From Clostridium minihomine (lineage in GTDB: Bacteria > Bacillota > Clostridia > Oscillospirales > Acutalibacteraceae), in NCBI RefSeq assembly GCF_900240385.1, contig NZ_OEQH01000002.1, positions 1-64,000 of the forward strand: a stretch of 64,000 nt of DNA. The letters are read 5' to 3'. Under the pieces are notes generated by a model. That model did not search any database. It was given only the letters and a program-made list of their open reading frames with translations, and had not been told where the DNA came from. Every line of letters starts with the position of its first letter. The first letter of the stretch is position 1. Shown here piece by piece: positions 34,273 through 43,889 of the stretch. The translations under genes were made by a program, and so were the position numbers.

Positions 34273-34848
34273 GTGTGCCCAACAGAAGAAAACGCAAAGC
34301 AAAAAACACAGGTACCGATTTTTCGTCATGTTTCCGTGTACTGTGGGGAGTATAAACACAATTTCAAATTGAAAAGCAATTCTGATTCCATATATGAGGG
34401 ATACATCATAAATATAAATAGCGAAAAAGAAAAACAATTTGTCCAAAATTTTATTACAGCCAGAATGCGGGAACGCTTATGGTTTGAGCTAAATCACCCC
34501 CAAAAGCGTATGCGAGCCATCGGGCGGTTTTGTCACACAGCAGATCAACTGCTGATTCCCCAAACAATTTACATCAAAGAAAGCAAGTTGTCTGTTGCGG
34601 AAATATCACGGGTGGTATGCACATTTGTCCCTGCCAAAAGCTCTTGTTATGTGCTGTCGTATTATTCGGACTTGGATGCCTGCGATATGCCTTTGACAGA
34701 AGCTTTGAATCAATGTATTGGGCTTGGGATGCCATCCATTGTTATTCTGGATGCAAAAAATGTGGTTGTGGAAACAGAACAGTCCTTTGGCCCCTCTGTA
34801 AAATACATTTTGCATATTGATTCCCCTCATTTTCCTTTTGACTTTTAA
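34273..34848 (+). CDS. Uncharacterised protein, 191 residues
   Basis: I do not recognise a family. It is soluble, with no signal or membrane segment, mixed alpha/beta with Cys and aromatic residues, and sections such as VSVYCGEYKHNFKL, ARMRERLWFELNHPQKRM and SIVILDAKNVVVETEQSFG. The last part resembles a nucleotide-binding-like strand-turn only loosely. The GTG start at 34273 lacks a convincing ribosome site, and the true start may be later. A strong terminator 17 bases after the stop and the length of the frame support a real gene. Confidence 0.6.
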   Translation: MCPTEENAKQKTQVPIFRHVSVYCGEYKHNFKLKSNSDSIYEGYIININSEKEKQFVQNFITARMRERLWFELNHPQKRMRAIGRFCHTADQLLIPQTIYIKESKLSVAEISRVVCTFVPAKSSCYVLSYYSDLDACDMPLTEALNQCIGLGMPSIVILDAKNVVVETEQSFGPSVKYILHIDSPHFPFDF

Positions 34849-34864
34849 GCACAGTTTAAAAAAC

Positions 34865-34896
34865 AAAAATCCCCCGGAATCGTTCCGGGGGATTTT
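34865..34896 (+). terminator. Terminator
   Basis: AATCCCCCGGAA and TTCCGGGGGATT pair around a three-base loop, followed by TT. It ends the unit of the 191-residue protein. Confidence 0.85.
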
Positions 34897-35070
34897 CATC
34901 GAAAAAGAACAGAAAAGGCCAATCAAAAAGCAGTTTTTCCAAATATCAAATGCCATTCTTCACCTGCAAACGCAGGCTTTTTTGATGGAAGGTCTTGCTT
35001 TTCCCCCTGCGGCAAGGTACGATATTAAGGCAGGACATTTTTCCGCAAAATACATAAAAGGAGCCACCAC

Positions 35071-36300
35071 ATGAACCATCTGGAATCTGACCAGAAGCAG
35101 AAGCGCTCTGCTCTGCTGGCAGCTGCTTTTTTAACAGGAGCCTCCTCTATTGGGCCGGGCTTTTTAGTACAAACCTCTTTGTTTACCGCCCAGCATGCCG
35201 CCAGCCTGGCGGCGGCTGTGGCAGCCATGATTCTTTTGGATATTATCACAAAGCTGAACATCTGGAGGGTTTTAGGAATTTCCGGCCTGCGGGGGCAAGA
35301 GCTGGCCAATCGGGTATTGCCCGGCTCGGGAAACGTGATTGCCGTTCTGGTCACCTTTGGCGGATTTACCTTTGCCATCGGGAACATCGGCGGGGCTGCG
35401 CTGGGTCTGAACGCTGTCTGCGGTCTTCCGGTGCAAATCGGATATGTTCTTTCCAGTGGTCTGGCCATTTCCCTGTTTTTGGTGAAAAATGCCCGTTCCG
35501 GGATCAACCGCGCCTCTCAAGTATTAAGCGTGATGGTACTGGTTGTTTTAATCATTATGGTGTTTCAAACCAAACCACCCATGGATCAGGTGGCAAAAGG
35601 GCTGATTTTCCCTGAGCAGCCTTATCTGTTATTATTCCCGCTGATTACTCTTTTGGGCGGTTCCACCGGCGGCTATATTTCATATGCGGGTGCACATCGC
35701 TTTCTGGACTATGGCATTACCGGAAAAGAAAACTTGAAAGGGATTCAAACCAGCACATTAATTTCTTGCGGAATCACCGGATTTTCCCGGATTCTGATTT
35801 TTTTAGTGGTATTCGGTGTGTGTGCCAGCGGCGGAACTTTGGCTGCCCAATCCATTGCAGCAGCCGAAAACCCCGCAGCACAGGCTTTTTTGTTGGGTGC
35901 CGGGCAATTTGGTTCGCGCCTGTTTGGCCTTGCGCTGTTTTGTGCCGGAATTACCACTATTATCGGTTCTTCCTATACCTCGGTTTCTTTTCTAAAAACA
36001 CTTCATCCGGTGATTGAAAAAAATGAGAAATGGTTTATTACCGGGTTCATCGGCCTGGCAGCTATTTTAATGGCAACCATCGGCAAAGCCACCGCATTGC
36101 TGGTGATCGCCGGGGTAATCAACGGCTTTTTGCTTCCCCTAACCCTTGCCATTACTTTGTGGAGCATTCGCGACAAGAGCATTGTGGGCGAAGACTACCA
36201 TCACCCCAAATGGCTGGTTATCACCGGAATTCTGGTCACGCTAATCACGACTTATGCTTCCTTTGTGGCGCTTCCGGCAACTATGGAATTATTTTTTTAA
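35071..36300 (+). CDS. NRAMP-family transporter, YcsG-like
   Basis: 409 residues, about 11 helices. The sequence follows Bacillus YcsG: AAFLTGASSIGPGFLVQT, ITKLNIWRVLGISGLRGQELAN, FAIGNIGGAALGLN and GGSTGGYISYAGAHRFLDYG. The DPGN motif of helix 1 and the MPH of helix 6, which bind Mn/Fe in classical NRAMPs, are absent, so a substrate other than a transition metal is likely. YcsG is linked to 5-oxoproline (pxp) genes in bacilli, but no such gene is adjacent here. AAAGGAG precedes the ATG. Confidence 0.87.
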   Translation: MNHLESDQKQKRSALLAAAFLTGASSIGPGFLVQTSLFTAQHAASLAAAVAAMILLDIITKLNIWRVLGISGLRGQELANRVLPGSGNVIAVLVTFGGFTFAIGNIGGAALGLNAVCGLPVQIGYVLSSGLAISLFLVKNARSGINRASQVLSVMVLVVLIIMVFQTKPPMDQVAKGLIFPEQPYLLLFPLITLLGGSTGGYISYAGAHRFLDYGITGKENLKGIQTSTLISCGITGFSRILIFLVVFGVCASGGTLAAQSIAAAENPAAQAFLLGAGQFGSRLFGLALFCAGITTIIGSSYTSVSFLKTLHPVIEKNEKWFITGFIGLAAILMATIGKATALLVIAGVINGFLLPLTLAITLWSIRDKSIVGEDYHHPKWLVITGILVTLITTYASFVALPATMELFF

Positions 36301-36318
36301 GAGCTGTTGAAAACAAAG

Positions 36319-36362
36319 AAAAAGACGCTGTGATTCCGTCAAACGGAACCAGCGTCTTTTTT
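36319..36362. terminator. Terminator between transporter and pfkA
   Basis: AAAAGACGCTG and CAGCGTCTTTTTT pair, with an inner TTCCG/CGGAA stem. It serves the plus-strand transporter and can act for pfkA on the minus strand. Confidence 0.9.
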
Positions 36363-36376
36363 AATTGAATGAATGC

Positions 36377-37348
36377 TCAAATAGAAACCTTCAGCGCAAT
36401 CTGATACAAATCCGCATCAAAATCACGGGGCATCTGCAAAGCCTGTGTAATATCAAAATCCACAATCTGGCTGTTCTGCATAGCCACCACACGGTTGCTC
36501 TTGCCTTCTTCCAGCAGCTTTACCGCATGGTATCCCATTTGAGTGGCCACAACCCGATCCCGCAAAGTGGGGGATCCACCACGCTGCACATGACCCAAAA
36601 TGGTTGCGCGGCTTTCAATGCCGGTATTGCGCTGAATTTCCTTCGCCAGCTCTTCCACCGGGCAATCGGCGCCTTCGGCCACCACAATAATAAAGTGACG
36701 TTTGCCGATGCTTTGAGTATATTGCATGCGCTTATAAATATCGCGCTCTAAATCATAGGGCTGTTCCGGCACCAAAATCGCCATAGCACCCACCGCAATG
36801 CCTGTATTCAGGGCAATGTCTCCACAGCGGCGCCCCATTACTTCCACCACACTGCACCGGTTATGAGATTCCGTGGTGTCACGCAGGCGATCCACCATTT
36901 CCATGGCAGTATTCATGGCCGTATCGTAGCCAATGGTATACTCGCTGCAAGCAATGTCGTTGTCAATTGTACCGGGTACACCAACACAGGGAATCCCGGC
37001 CTGAGTCAAGTCTCTGGCGCCGCGGAAAGAGCCGTCACCACCAATGACGATTAACCCTTCAATTCCCATCTTACGGCAATTGTCTGCTGCCAGCTGAACC
37101 CCTTCGGCAGAATTGAATTCAGGGCTGCGGGCGGTATACAAAACGGTTCCGCCCGTATGGATAATATCTGACACGCTGCGCAGATTCATTTCTACCGTAT
37201 CACAATTAAGAAGCCCGTTATAGCCCCTGTGAACCCCCAACACTTCCATTCCGCTGGAAAGGCCGGTACGAACTACCGAACGCACCGCGGCATTCATTCC
37301 CGGTGCATCTCCGCCGCTGGTTAAAACGGCGATTCTTTTGATCCCCAT
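36377..37348 (-). CDS. pfkA: ATP-dependent 6-phosphofructokinase
   Basis: 323 residues. Phosphorylates fructose 6-phosphate in glycolysis. GGDAPGMNAAVRS and GGDGSFRGA form the ATP site, TIDNDIACSEYTIGYDTA contains the catalytic Asp, and EVMGRRCGDIAL the substrate loop. Gly at the ATP-selective position (GGDGS) indicates ATP rather than pyrophosphate. Downstream of dnaE in the conserved clostridial order. Confidence 0.97.
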   Translation of the reverse strand: MGIKRIAVLTSGGDAPGMNAAVRSVVRTGLSSGMEVLGVHRGYNGLLNCDTVEMNLRSVSDIIHTGGTVLYTARSPEFNSAEGVQLAADNCRKMGIEGLIVIGGDGSFRGARDLTQAGIPCVGVPGTIDNDIACSEYTIGYDTAMNTAMEMVDRLRDTTESHNRCSVVEVMGRRCGDIALNTGIAVGAMAILVPEQPYDLERDIYKRMQYTQSIGKRHFIIVVAEGADCPVEELAKEIQRNTGIESRATILGHVQRGGSPTLRDRVVATQMGYHAVKLLEEGKSNRVVAMQNSQIVDFDITQALQMPRDFDADLYQIALKVSI

Positions 37349-37462
37349 ATCTCGTGCCCTCCTGAATTAAGATGATGGATTTATTTGTCTTTTTATTATA
37401 TCCCGTTCCCATGGGCAAAACAATGGATTAAAGTTTCTACTATATGGATAAAAGTTGCCTTG

Positions 37463-40400
37463 CTAAACAACTGCCACATTTTCTTCCCCCAACAACTCCC
37501 GCAGAGCCTGCAACAAAATATCGTTCACACTGACCCGGTATTGAAGGGGAGCCTGCATCAGCTTTTTGGTGTCTGTAAAATACAGATACAAAGGGGTTGT
37601 TCCTTCAAACACGGCAATGTATTGCATTGCTTTTCGGTAACGAGGATGCTCTTTTCCCGGCAGCTTTAAATACAGCCCCGGCCGGCTGGATTGTTTTTTT
37701 GGTGCCGCAGAATTCCCCGGTTTTGGGCGAACCGAATCACCGTCTGCTACGCCTTGGCTTCCCATGCTACCCAGCCGATCTTCCGAAGGCGGGGGCTGAA
37801 TTTGTTCGCAAACCAGCTTTGCATCTTTTTCTTCCGTCAGACTCAAACGGCCCCGAATCAGCACAATATTGCCTTCAGCCACCTGTTCCCCATACCGCTC
37901 CAGCACATTGGGGAACACCAAAAATTCGATAGAGCCAAACATATCCTCCAGCAAAAGAAAAGCCATGCGGCTTCCGCTTTTGGTTACTTTCAGTTTCACC
38001 GAAGAAATCACACCCAACAGAGTTAAAACTTCCCCGTCCCGATACCGCCCGGTCTGCTCTTTGACATCTTCCAGCAGTTCCCCGGTGCGGGTGGCGCCAA
38101 TTTGATCGTACCTCTTTAAATATTGGCTCATGGGGTGCCCCGAAAGATACATCCCGGTTACTTCTTTTTCCATAACCAACTTGTCTGCATCCGAAAAATC
38201 CTGCATGGGCGGAATGTGAAACCCCGGTTCCTCTGCCTGAAGAGCGGGGGTGTCAAAAAAGCCCAGCTGGCCGTCTACATTTCGCCGCTTATCCGAATCC
38301 AGAGTATCTAAAATATTCGATATATTATTCAGCATCTGTCGGCGGTTGTATTCCAAAGAATCCAGCGCCCCGCATTTGATTAGGCTTTCCAGCGCACGGC
38401 GGTTTAAATCCTTTCCATACATCCTTTTGCAGAATTGATAAAAAGATTCAAACTTTCCGCTTTGCTCCCGTTCCAGCAATAAATTGCGCAAAAAGCCGTC
38501 CCCCAAATTCTTAACCGCCAACAGTCCAAAGCGAATATCTCGCCCGGCCACCGTAAATCCCCGGCGGCTCTGGTTCACATTGGGGGGAAGAACCCGAATC
38601 CCCATACGGGAGCATTCGGCGATATAAGCCGCGATTTTATTGGTATTGTCCAGCACGCTGGTCAATAGCGCCGCCATGTATTCCCGGGGATAATGACACT
38701 TGAGCCAGGCAGTCTGGTACGAAATGGTGGCATAGGCCGCTGCGTGAGATTTATTAAACGCATAAGAAGCAAAGCTTTCCATCTCGTGAAAAATCGCCTT
38801 TGCCGCTTCCTCATCCACGCCCCGGCGCACACAACCCTCCACCTCAATGGTGCCATCCTCTGCGATAAGGCCATACAAGAAAATCTCTCGTTCGCGCTCC
38901 ATCACGTCCGCCTTTTTCTTAGACATGGCTCGGCGTACAATGTCTGCGCGGCCCAAAGAGTATCCCGCCAGCTTGCGAAAAATCTGCATGACCTGTTCCT
39001 GATACACAATGCAGCCATAGGTAACATCCAGAATATCCGCCAGCATCGGGTGCCGATAGGTAACCTTTTCGGGGTGGTGCCTGTTTTCGATATACCGGGG
39101 AATGGAATCCATGGGGCCCGGCCGGTAAAGCGAAATCACTGCAATTAAATCTTCTAAATTTTCCGGGCGCAGCTGCATAATCACACTGCGCATGCCCCCC
39201 GATTCAAACTGGAATACGCCGTCGGTAGAACCGGCGGTTAGCATTTCAAACACTTTGGGATCCTCCAGTGAAATAGCGGATATGTTGAATTCCGGCTCAT
39301 TCAGGCGAATGGATTCCTGCGCATCATTGAGCACCGACAGATTGCGAAGCCCCAAGAAATCCATCTTTAAAAGGCCCAGTTCTTCCAACGTGGTCATAGT
39401 GAATTGAGTCACAACGGCGTCACCGTTTTTCGCCAGAGGAACATAAGAGCTGACCGGCTGGTCGGTAATCACTACCCCTGCCGCATGGGTAGATGCATTG
39501 CGAGGCATTCCCTCCACCTGCTTGGCCATGTCAATCAGTTCTTTTATTTGGGGATCGGTGTCATATCTGGCACGCAGATCCGGCGAAGTTTTCAAAGCCT
39601 TTTCCAAAGTAATATTCAGTTCCATAGGCACCAATTTTGCCACGGAATCCACCACATTATAAGGGATTGCCATGGCTCTGCCCACATCGCGAATTGAGCC
39701 TCGGGCCGCCATTGTGCCAAAGGTGACAATCTGCGCCACGTGATCTGCGCCATATTTTCTTACCACATATTCAATCATTTCGCCCCGGCGTTCGTCGCTG
39801 AAATCGATATCAAAGTCAGGCATACTGACCCGCTCGGGGTTTAAAAACCGCTCAAACAAAAGCTGATAGCGAATGGGATCAATTCCGGTAATCCCCACAC
39901 AATATGCCGCCAAGCTTCCGGCGCCGGATCCTCTTCCCGGCCCCACCGGAATTCCCACCGATTTGGCATACCGGATAAAATCGTAAACAATCAGGTAATA
40001 ATTTACATACCCCATGCTTTCAATCACCTGAAGTTCATATTCCAGCCGTTCCAAAATTTCCGGTTCTGGATTTTCCCCATAAAAACGATGAAGACCCTGA
40101 TAACATAAATCCCGGAAAAAAGCGGCATTGTCCTCCCCGTTGGGCGTTTGGAATCCGGGCAGCTTGGTGTGTCCGAACTCAAATTCCACCCGACATCGGT
40201 CGGCTATCACCACCGTGTTGTCACAGGCTTCCTTTGGGAACAGCGCGCGCATTTCCTCTTCACTTTTTACATAAAACTGATCCGTGGCAAACTCCATTTT
40301 GTCCGGATCCTGAATGGTATGGTTGGTCTGAATACAAAGCAGAATCAGGTGCACCCGGCTGTCTTCCTGACGAATATAATGGCAGTCGTTGGTGGCGACC

Positions 40401-40999
40401 AATGGAATTCCCGTTTCTTCGGACAACCGCTGCAAACCGGCGTTAACCTGCTTTTGTTCCCGAATTCCATGATCCTGCATTTCCAGATAGAAATTATCTT
40501 TTCCGAAAATACTTTGATATTTCAGCGCAACCTGTTTGGCAGCAGCATACTCGTCCGCCGTTAAAAGGCGGGGGATTTCACCGGCAAGGCAGGCAGAAAG
40601 AGCAATCAGCCCTTCGCTGTACTTCTCCAGCAATTCCAAATCCACACGGGGTTTGCTGTAAAATCCTTCTGTCCAGGCGTGAGAAACCAGCTGAATCAAA
40701 TTCTGATAGCCCGTGTTATTTTCGCACAGCAGCACCAAATGATAAGACTCATTGTCCAGCCCATGCACCTTATCAAAACGGGTGCGGCGCGCCACATACA
40801 CCTCACACCCGACAATCGGCTTTATCCCATTTTTTTGAGCAGCACGGTAAAAGTCCACCGCCCCATACATCACACCGTGATCGGTAACGGCAACTGCTGT
40901 TTGTCCCTGCTCTTTCACAGCCTGCATCAAAGGCTGAATGCGGCAGGCACCGTCCAGCAGGCTGTATTCCGTATGCAAATGCAGATGCACAAATCCCAT
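37463..40999 (-). CDS. dnaE: DNA polymerase III alpha subunit
   Basis: 1178 residues, the full DnaE organisation: PHP domain from residue 1 (HLHTEYSLLDG), polymerase palm/fingers with PDFDIDFSDERR and GPGRGSGAGSLAAY, beta-clamp region, then the OB domain (TLLGVISSVKLKVTKSGSRMAFLLLED). A variable C-terminal stretch around 1060-1110 is rich in Ser/Pro. PolC, not seen here, usually does most leading-strand work in Firmicutes. Follows whiA in the conserved cluster. Confidence 0.97.
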   Translation of the reverse strand: MGFVHLHLHTEYSLLDGACRIQPLMQAVKEQGQTAVAVTDHGVMYGAVDFYRAAQKNGIKPIVGCEVYVARRTRFDKVHGLDNESYHLVLLCENNTGYQNLIQLVSHAWTEGFYSKPRVDLELLEKYSEGLIALSACLAGEIPRLLTADEYAAAKQVALKYQSIFGKDNFYLEMQDHGIREQKQVNAGLQRLSEETGIPLVATNDCHYIRQEDSRVHLILLCIQTNHTIQDPDKMEFATDQFYVKSEEEMRALFPKEACDNTVVIADRCRVEFEFGHTKLPGFQTPNGEDNAAFFRDLCYQGLHRFYGENPEPEILERLEYELQVIESMGYVNYYLIVYDFIRYAKSVGIPVGPGRGSGAGSLAAYCVGITGIDPIRYQLLFERFLNPERVSMPDFDIDFSDERRGEMIEYVVRKYGADHVAQIVTFGTMAARGSIRDVGRAMAIPYNVVDSVAKLVPMELNITLEKALKTSPDLRARYDTDPQIKELIDMAKQVEGMPRNASTHAAGVVITDQPVSSYVPLAKNGDAVVTQFTMTTLEELGLLKMDFLGLRNLSVLNDAQESIRLNEPEFNISAISLEDPKVFEMLTAGSTDGVFQFESGGMRSVIMQLRPENLEDLIAVISLYRPGPMDSIPRYIENRHHPEKVTYRHPMLADILDVTYGCIVYQEQVMQIFRKLAGYSLGRADIVRRAMSKKKADVMEREREIFLYGLIAEDGTIEVEGCVRRGVDEEAAKAIFHEMESFASYAFNKSHAAAYATISYQTAWLKCHYPREYMAALLTSVLDNTNKIAAYIAECSRMGIRVLPPNVNQSRRGFTVAGRDIRFGLLAVKNLGDGFLRNLLLEREQSGKFESFYQFCKRMYGKDLNRRALESLIKCGALDSLEYNRRQMLNNISNILDTLDSDKRRNVDGQLGFFDTPALQAEEPGFHIPPMQDFSDADKLVMEKEVTGMYLSGHPMSQYLKRYDQIGATRTGELLEDVKEQTGRYRDGEVLTLLGVISSVKLKVTKSGSRMAFLLLEDMFGSIEFLVFPNVLERYGEQVAEGNIVLIRGRLSLTEEKDAKLVCEQIQPPPSEDRLGSMGSQGVADGDSVRPKPGNSAAPKKQSSRPGLYLKLPGKEHPRYRKAMQYIAVFEGTTPLYLYFTDTKKLMQAPLQYRVSVNDILLQALRELLGEENVAVV

Positions 41000-41122
41000 G
41001 GTTTGTCCCCTTTCTGCGGCCTAATGCCGCTTTCTGCCTTATCTCTGCAGTGTATTTCTTCCCCTGAAACCAGAACGCCGCCGGTCAAAGCATTTTTGGC
41101 TTTAACCGGCGGGCACACGGCA

Positions 41123-42028
41123 TTACTTTAAATTTTCCGCTTCTTCGACCAGCCGCCGCAGCCTGTGGTTTACCCCGGAACGGCTGACCGGCGTTTGAAA
41201 CAGCTGCCCTAATTCCCGAAGAGAAAGCTCCGGATACTCTAAACGAAGTTCCGCAGTTTCCCGCAGCTCTTGGGGCAAATTCGCCAGCCCCACTGTATCT
41301 CGGATTTTTTCAATCGCTTCCACCTGTCTTACGGAAGCACTGACTGTTTTATCAATATTGGCAGTTTCAAAATTCGTCTTTCGGTTGACATTATTGCGCA
41401 CTTCTTTTAGCATGCGAACCTGCATCAGTTCCATTGCCGCACTGCCCGCACCCAAAAGAGCCAACAAATCCGCAATGCGATCCCCGCCCTTAATATACAC
41501 CACAAAATAGCCTTTGCGGTTCACCAAAGCCGGGTGAAAATCCATTCCATCCCGCAGAATCGCCATGACGTCCTTTGCCAGATTCATAAAGGGAAGAATG
41601 AATTCCAAATGATAATCTTTGTTGGGATCTGTCACCGTTCCGCAGGACAAAAATACCCCCCGCAGAAAAGCCGCTTTGCAGCAATCGTTTTCCAGATTAG
41701 AATGGTTAATCCGCAGGCTGATTTCCTGACCAGAATACCCGAATTCCGACAAAACCTTTTGCCGCTGGCTTTCCTGAGTTACGGTTAAAGTATAGCTGCT
41801 GCGGTGATACGAAACCGCCGTTCGCACATCCACAATGGCCCCGGTTATCTGAGCCGTGAACTGCGCCGCCCGGCGTGCCACCCGCGCGTGCTCTGTCATC
41901 AAAGTGATGGATGATAACGAAAAACTTTTGGCACACAGCAAAAGGCCGTAACACTCTGCCTTTTTACAGCAGGAATCTTCCGGTTCTATTCTGCATAATT
42001 CCGACTTGGTATCATATGAAAACGACAT
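41123..42028 (-). CDS. whiA: WhiA, sporulation/division regulator homologue
   Basis: 301 residues: N-terminal LAGLIDADG-like domain without nuclease residues (CKKAECYGLLLCAKSFSLSS, then CCKAAFLRGVFLSCGTVTDPNKDYHLEF) and a C-terminal helix-turn-helix (LRLEYPELSLRELGQLFQTPVSRSGVNHRLRRL). WhiA binds DNA and affects division and chromosome segregation in Firmicutes. Start ATG; ten bases after rapZ, in the murB-rapZ-whiA operon. Confidence 0.96.
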   Translation of the reverse strand: MSFSYDTKSELCRIEPEDSCCKKAECYGLLLCAKSFSLSSITLMTEHARVARRAAQFTAQITGAIVDVRTAVSYHRSSYTLTVTQESQRQKVLSEFGYSGQEISLRINHSNLENDCCKAAFLRGVFLSCGTVTDPNKDYHLEFILPFMNLAKDVMAILRDGMDFHPALVNRKGYFVVYIKGGDRIADLLALLGAGSAAMELMQVRMLKEVRNNVNRKTNFETANIDKTVSASVRQVEAIEKIRDTVGLANLPQELRETAELRLEYPELSLRELGQLFQTPVSRSGVNHRLRRLVEEAENLK

Positions 42029-42037
42029 GGCGTGCTC

Positions 42038-42895
42038 CTATTTGTGAATATCCCTGTGATTCACACTGGCTCTTTTATTGTTTTCTAACAGATGGTTATA
42101 AAGAAGCTGTGCCAGCGCCACCGAACGGTGCCGACCGCCGGTGCAGCCAATGGCAATCACCAGCTGACTCTTCCCCTCGTCACAGTACAGGGGAAGCATG
42201 TAATCGATCATATCAATAAACCGGCGAATAAATCCCTGCGTTTGATCCCACTTCATCACATATTGCCGCACCGGTTCATCCAATCCGGTTTGATGTTTTA
42301 ATTCTTCCACATAAAACGGATTCGGCAAACAACGCACATCAAACACCAAATCCGCCTCTGCCGGTATCCCGTATTTAAATCCGAAGGATACACAGTGAAT
42401 CATCAGCGCCGCGGATGCGTCCCCCAAAAACAAACTGGAAATCCGCTCTTTCAGCTGTGCAGGTGATAAAAATGAGGTGTCAATAATATAGTCGGAGCAT
42501 TCCCGAACCGTTTTCAGGATTTTACGCTCCATCTGTACCGCCTGTTCCAGAGATCCCAAATATTCTTCTGCCAGCGGATGCTTTCTTCTGGTTTCTTTAA
42601 ACCGGTTGATAAGCACCGCATCGCTGGCATCCAGAAACAGAATTTTGTACTTCTTGCCTTCTTCCCGCAACAGCGCCAGTGTTTCAGATAAACTGTCAAA
42701 CAATGTGCCGCCCCGGATGTCCGTCACTGCCGCCACCCGACTAAAGCCTTCCTTTGCCTGACTGCAAAGATCATAAAAAGTGGGGATTAGCTTAGGCGGG
42801 ATATTATCCACGCAATAAAACCCAATGTCTTCCAGTGCGTTGACCGCCCGGGATTTTCCCGCACCGGAAAGCCCCGTTACAATGATAAATTCCAT
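42038..42895 (-). CDS. rapZ: RNase adapter/nucleotide-binding protein RapZ (YvcJ)
   Basis: 285 residues. Walker A GLSGAGKSRAVN, central LFLDASDAVLINRFKETRRKHPL, and the C-terminal VIAIGCTGGRHRSVALAQ signature. In E. coli RapZ controls small RNAs for glucosamine synthesis; in Firmicutes YvcJ has GTPase activity and affects competence and cell wall. The operon with murB and hprK links it to cell-wall and carbon control. Confidence 0.96.
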   Translation of the reverse strand: MEFIIVTGLSGAGKSRAVNALEDIGFYCVDNIPPKLIPTFYDLCSQAKEGFSRVAAVTDIRGGTLFDSLSETLALLREEGKKYKILFLDASDAVLINRFKETRRKHPLAEEYLGSLEQAVQMERKILKTVRECSDYIIDTSFLSPAQLKERISSLFLGDASAALMIHCVSFGFKYGIPAEADLVFDVRCLPNPFYVEELKHQTGLDEPVRQYVMKWDQTQGFIRRFIDMIDYMLPLYCDEGKSQLVIAIGCTGGRHRSVALAQLLYNHLLENNKRASVNHRDIHK

Positions 42896-42922
42896 TTTCT
42901 TCCCCCTGCCATTCCGCCCTGA

Positions 42923-43834
42923 TTATTGCCCAATTCGTTTTACTTCACATTCCAGTTCGATTCCGGTTTCTTTTAAAACCGTAGATTGAATCATAGAAAT
43001 CAGCCGCAGCACATCTTCACAGGTGGCATCCCCTCGGTTTACAATAAACCCTGCATGCTTGCTGCTGACCATTGCGCCCCCCACACATTGTCCTTTCAGG
43101 CCGCATTGCTCAATCAGCGTTCCCGCAAAATTTTGGGGAGGGCGCTTGAACACGCTGCCCGCACTGGGCATTTCCAATGGCTGTTTGGACTTTCGGCGGC
43201 CAATTAAGTCATTCATTTTTTCTCGAATTTGATCTTGTTCGCTGGGGCACAGCTGCAAATTTAAAAACAAAATGGCCGAACCGTTTTGACTGTATGCACT
43301 GTGCCGATAAGAAAGATCCAATTCATCACCAGACAAACTGCCAAACTCTCCATTTCTTGTCATGTGCTCACAAGATATCAAAATATCTTTCATTTCACCG
43401 CCATATGCGCCCGCATTCATAAAAGCCGCACCGCCGGCCGTCCCCGGAATTCCCCAAAGAAATTCTGCACCGGACAAAGAATGATTCAACGCAAAAGAAC
43501 ACAAAGAGGACAAGGTGGCCCCTGCGCCGCACCGCACCAAGTTCGAATCCTGCAAAGTAATTTCGTTAAATTGACCTGTCAGGGCAATCACCATTCCGCG
43601 GATTCCTTCATCGCTGACCAGCATATTAGAGCCGTTCCCCACTACCATGTAAGGCACTTCCAGCCGGTTGGCTTCCATTGCCAAGGCCTTCAGGCTTTCC
43701 AGACAATCCGCAAACACAAATAAGTCTGCCGCACCGCCGATCCGGAAGGTGGTGTGTCGGCACATCGGTTCATTAAAAGAATAGGTACAGCCCAAGCGAT
43801 TGGCTGTCGCGCCCAATTGTTCAATTCGGTTCAT
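42923..43834 (-). CDS. murB: UDP-N-acetylenolpyruvoylglucosamine reductase
   Basis: 303 residues. FAD-dependent, completes UDP-N-acetylmuramate. GGAADLFVFAD, VVGNGSNMLVSDEGIRGMVIAL, GAYGGEMKD for FAD binding, AGSVFKRPP for the catalytic Ser, and the end ETGIELECEVKRIG with the catalytic Glu. Type II-like length, normal for Firmicutes. Follows hprK by 55 bases. Confidence 0.97.
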   Translation of the reverse strand: MNRIEQLGATANRLGCTYSFNEPMCRHTTFRIGGAADLFVFADCLESLKALAMEANRLEVPYMVVGNGSNMLVSDEGIRGMVIALTGQFNEITLQDSNLVRCGAGATLSSLCSFALNHSLSGAEFLWGIPGTAGGAAFMNAGAYGGEMKDILISCEHMTRNGEFGSLSGDELDLSYRHSAYSQNGSAILFLNLQLCPSEQDQIREKMNDLIGRRKSKQPLEMPSAGSVFKRPPQNFAGTLIEQCGLKGQCVGGAMVSSKHAGFIVNRGDATCEDVLRLISMIQSTVLKETGIELECEVKRIGQ

Positions 43835-43889
43835 AGATGCCTCCTCTATTTCATATTAAAATGAGATACGGGAGCCATCCGCCCCGCAG

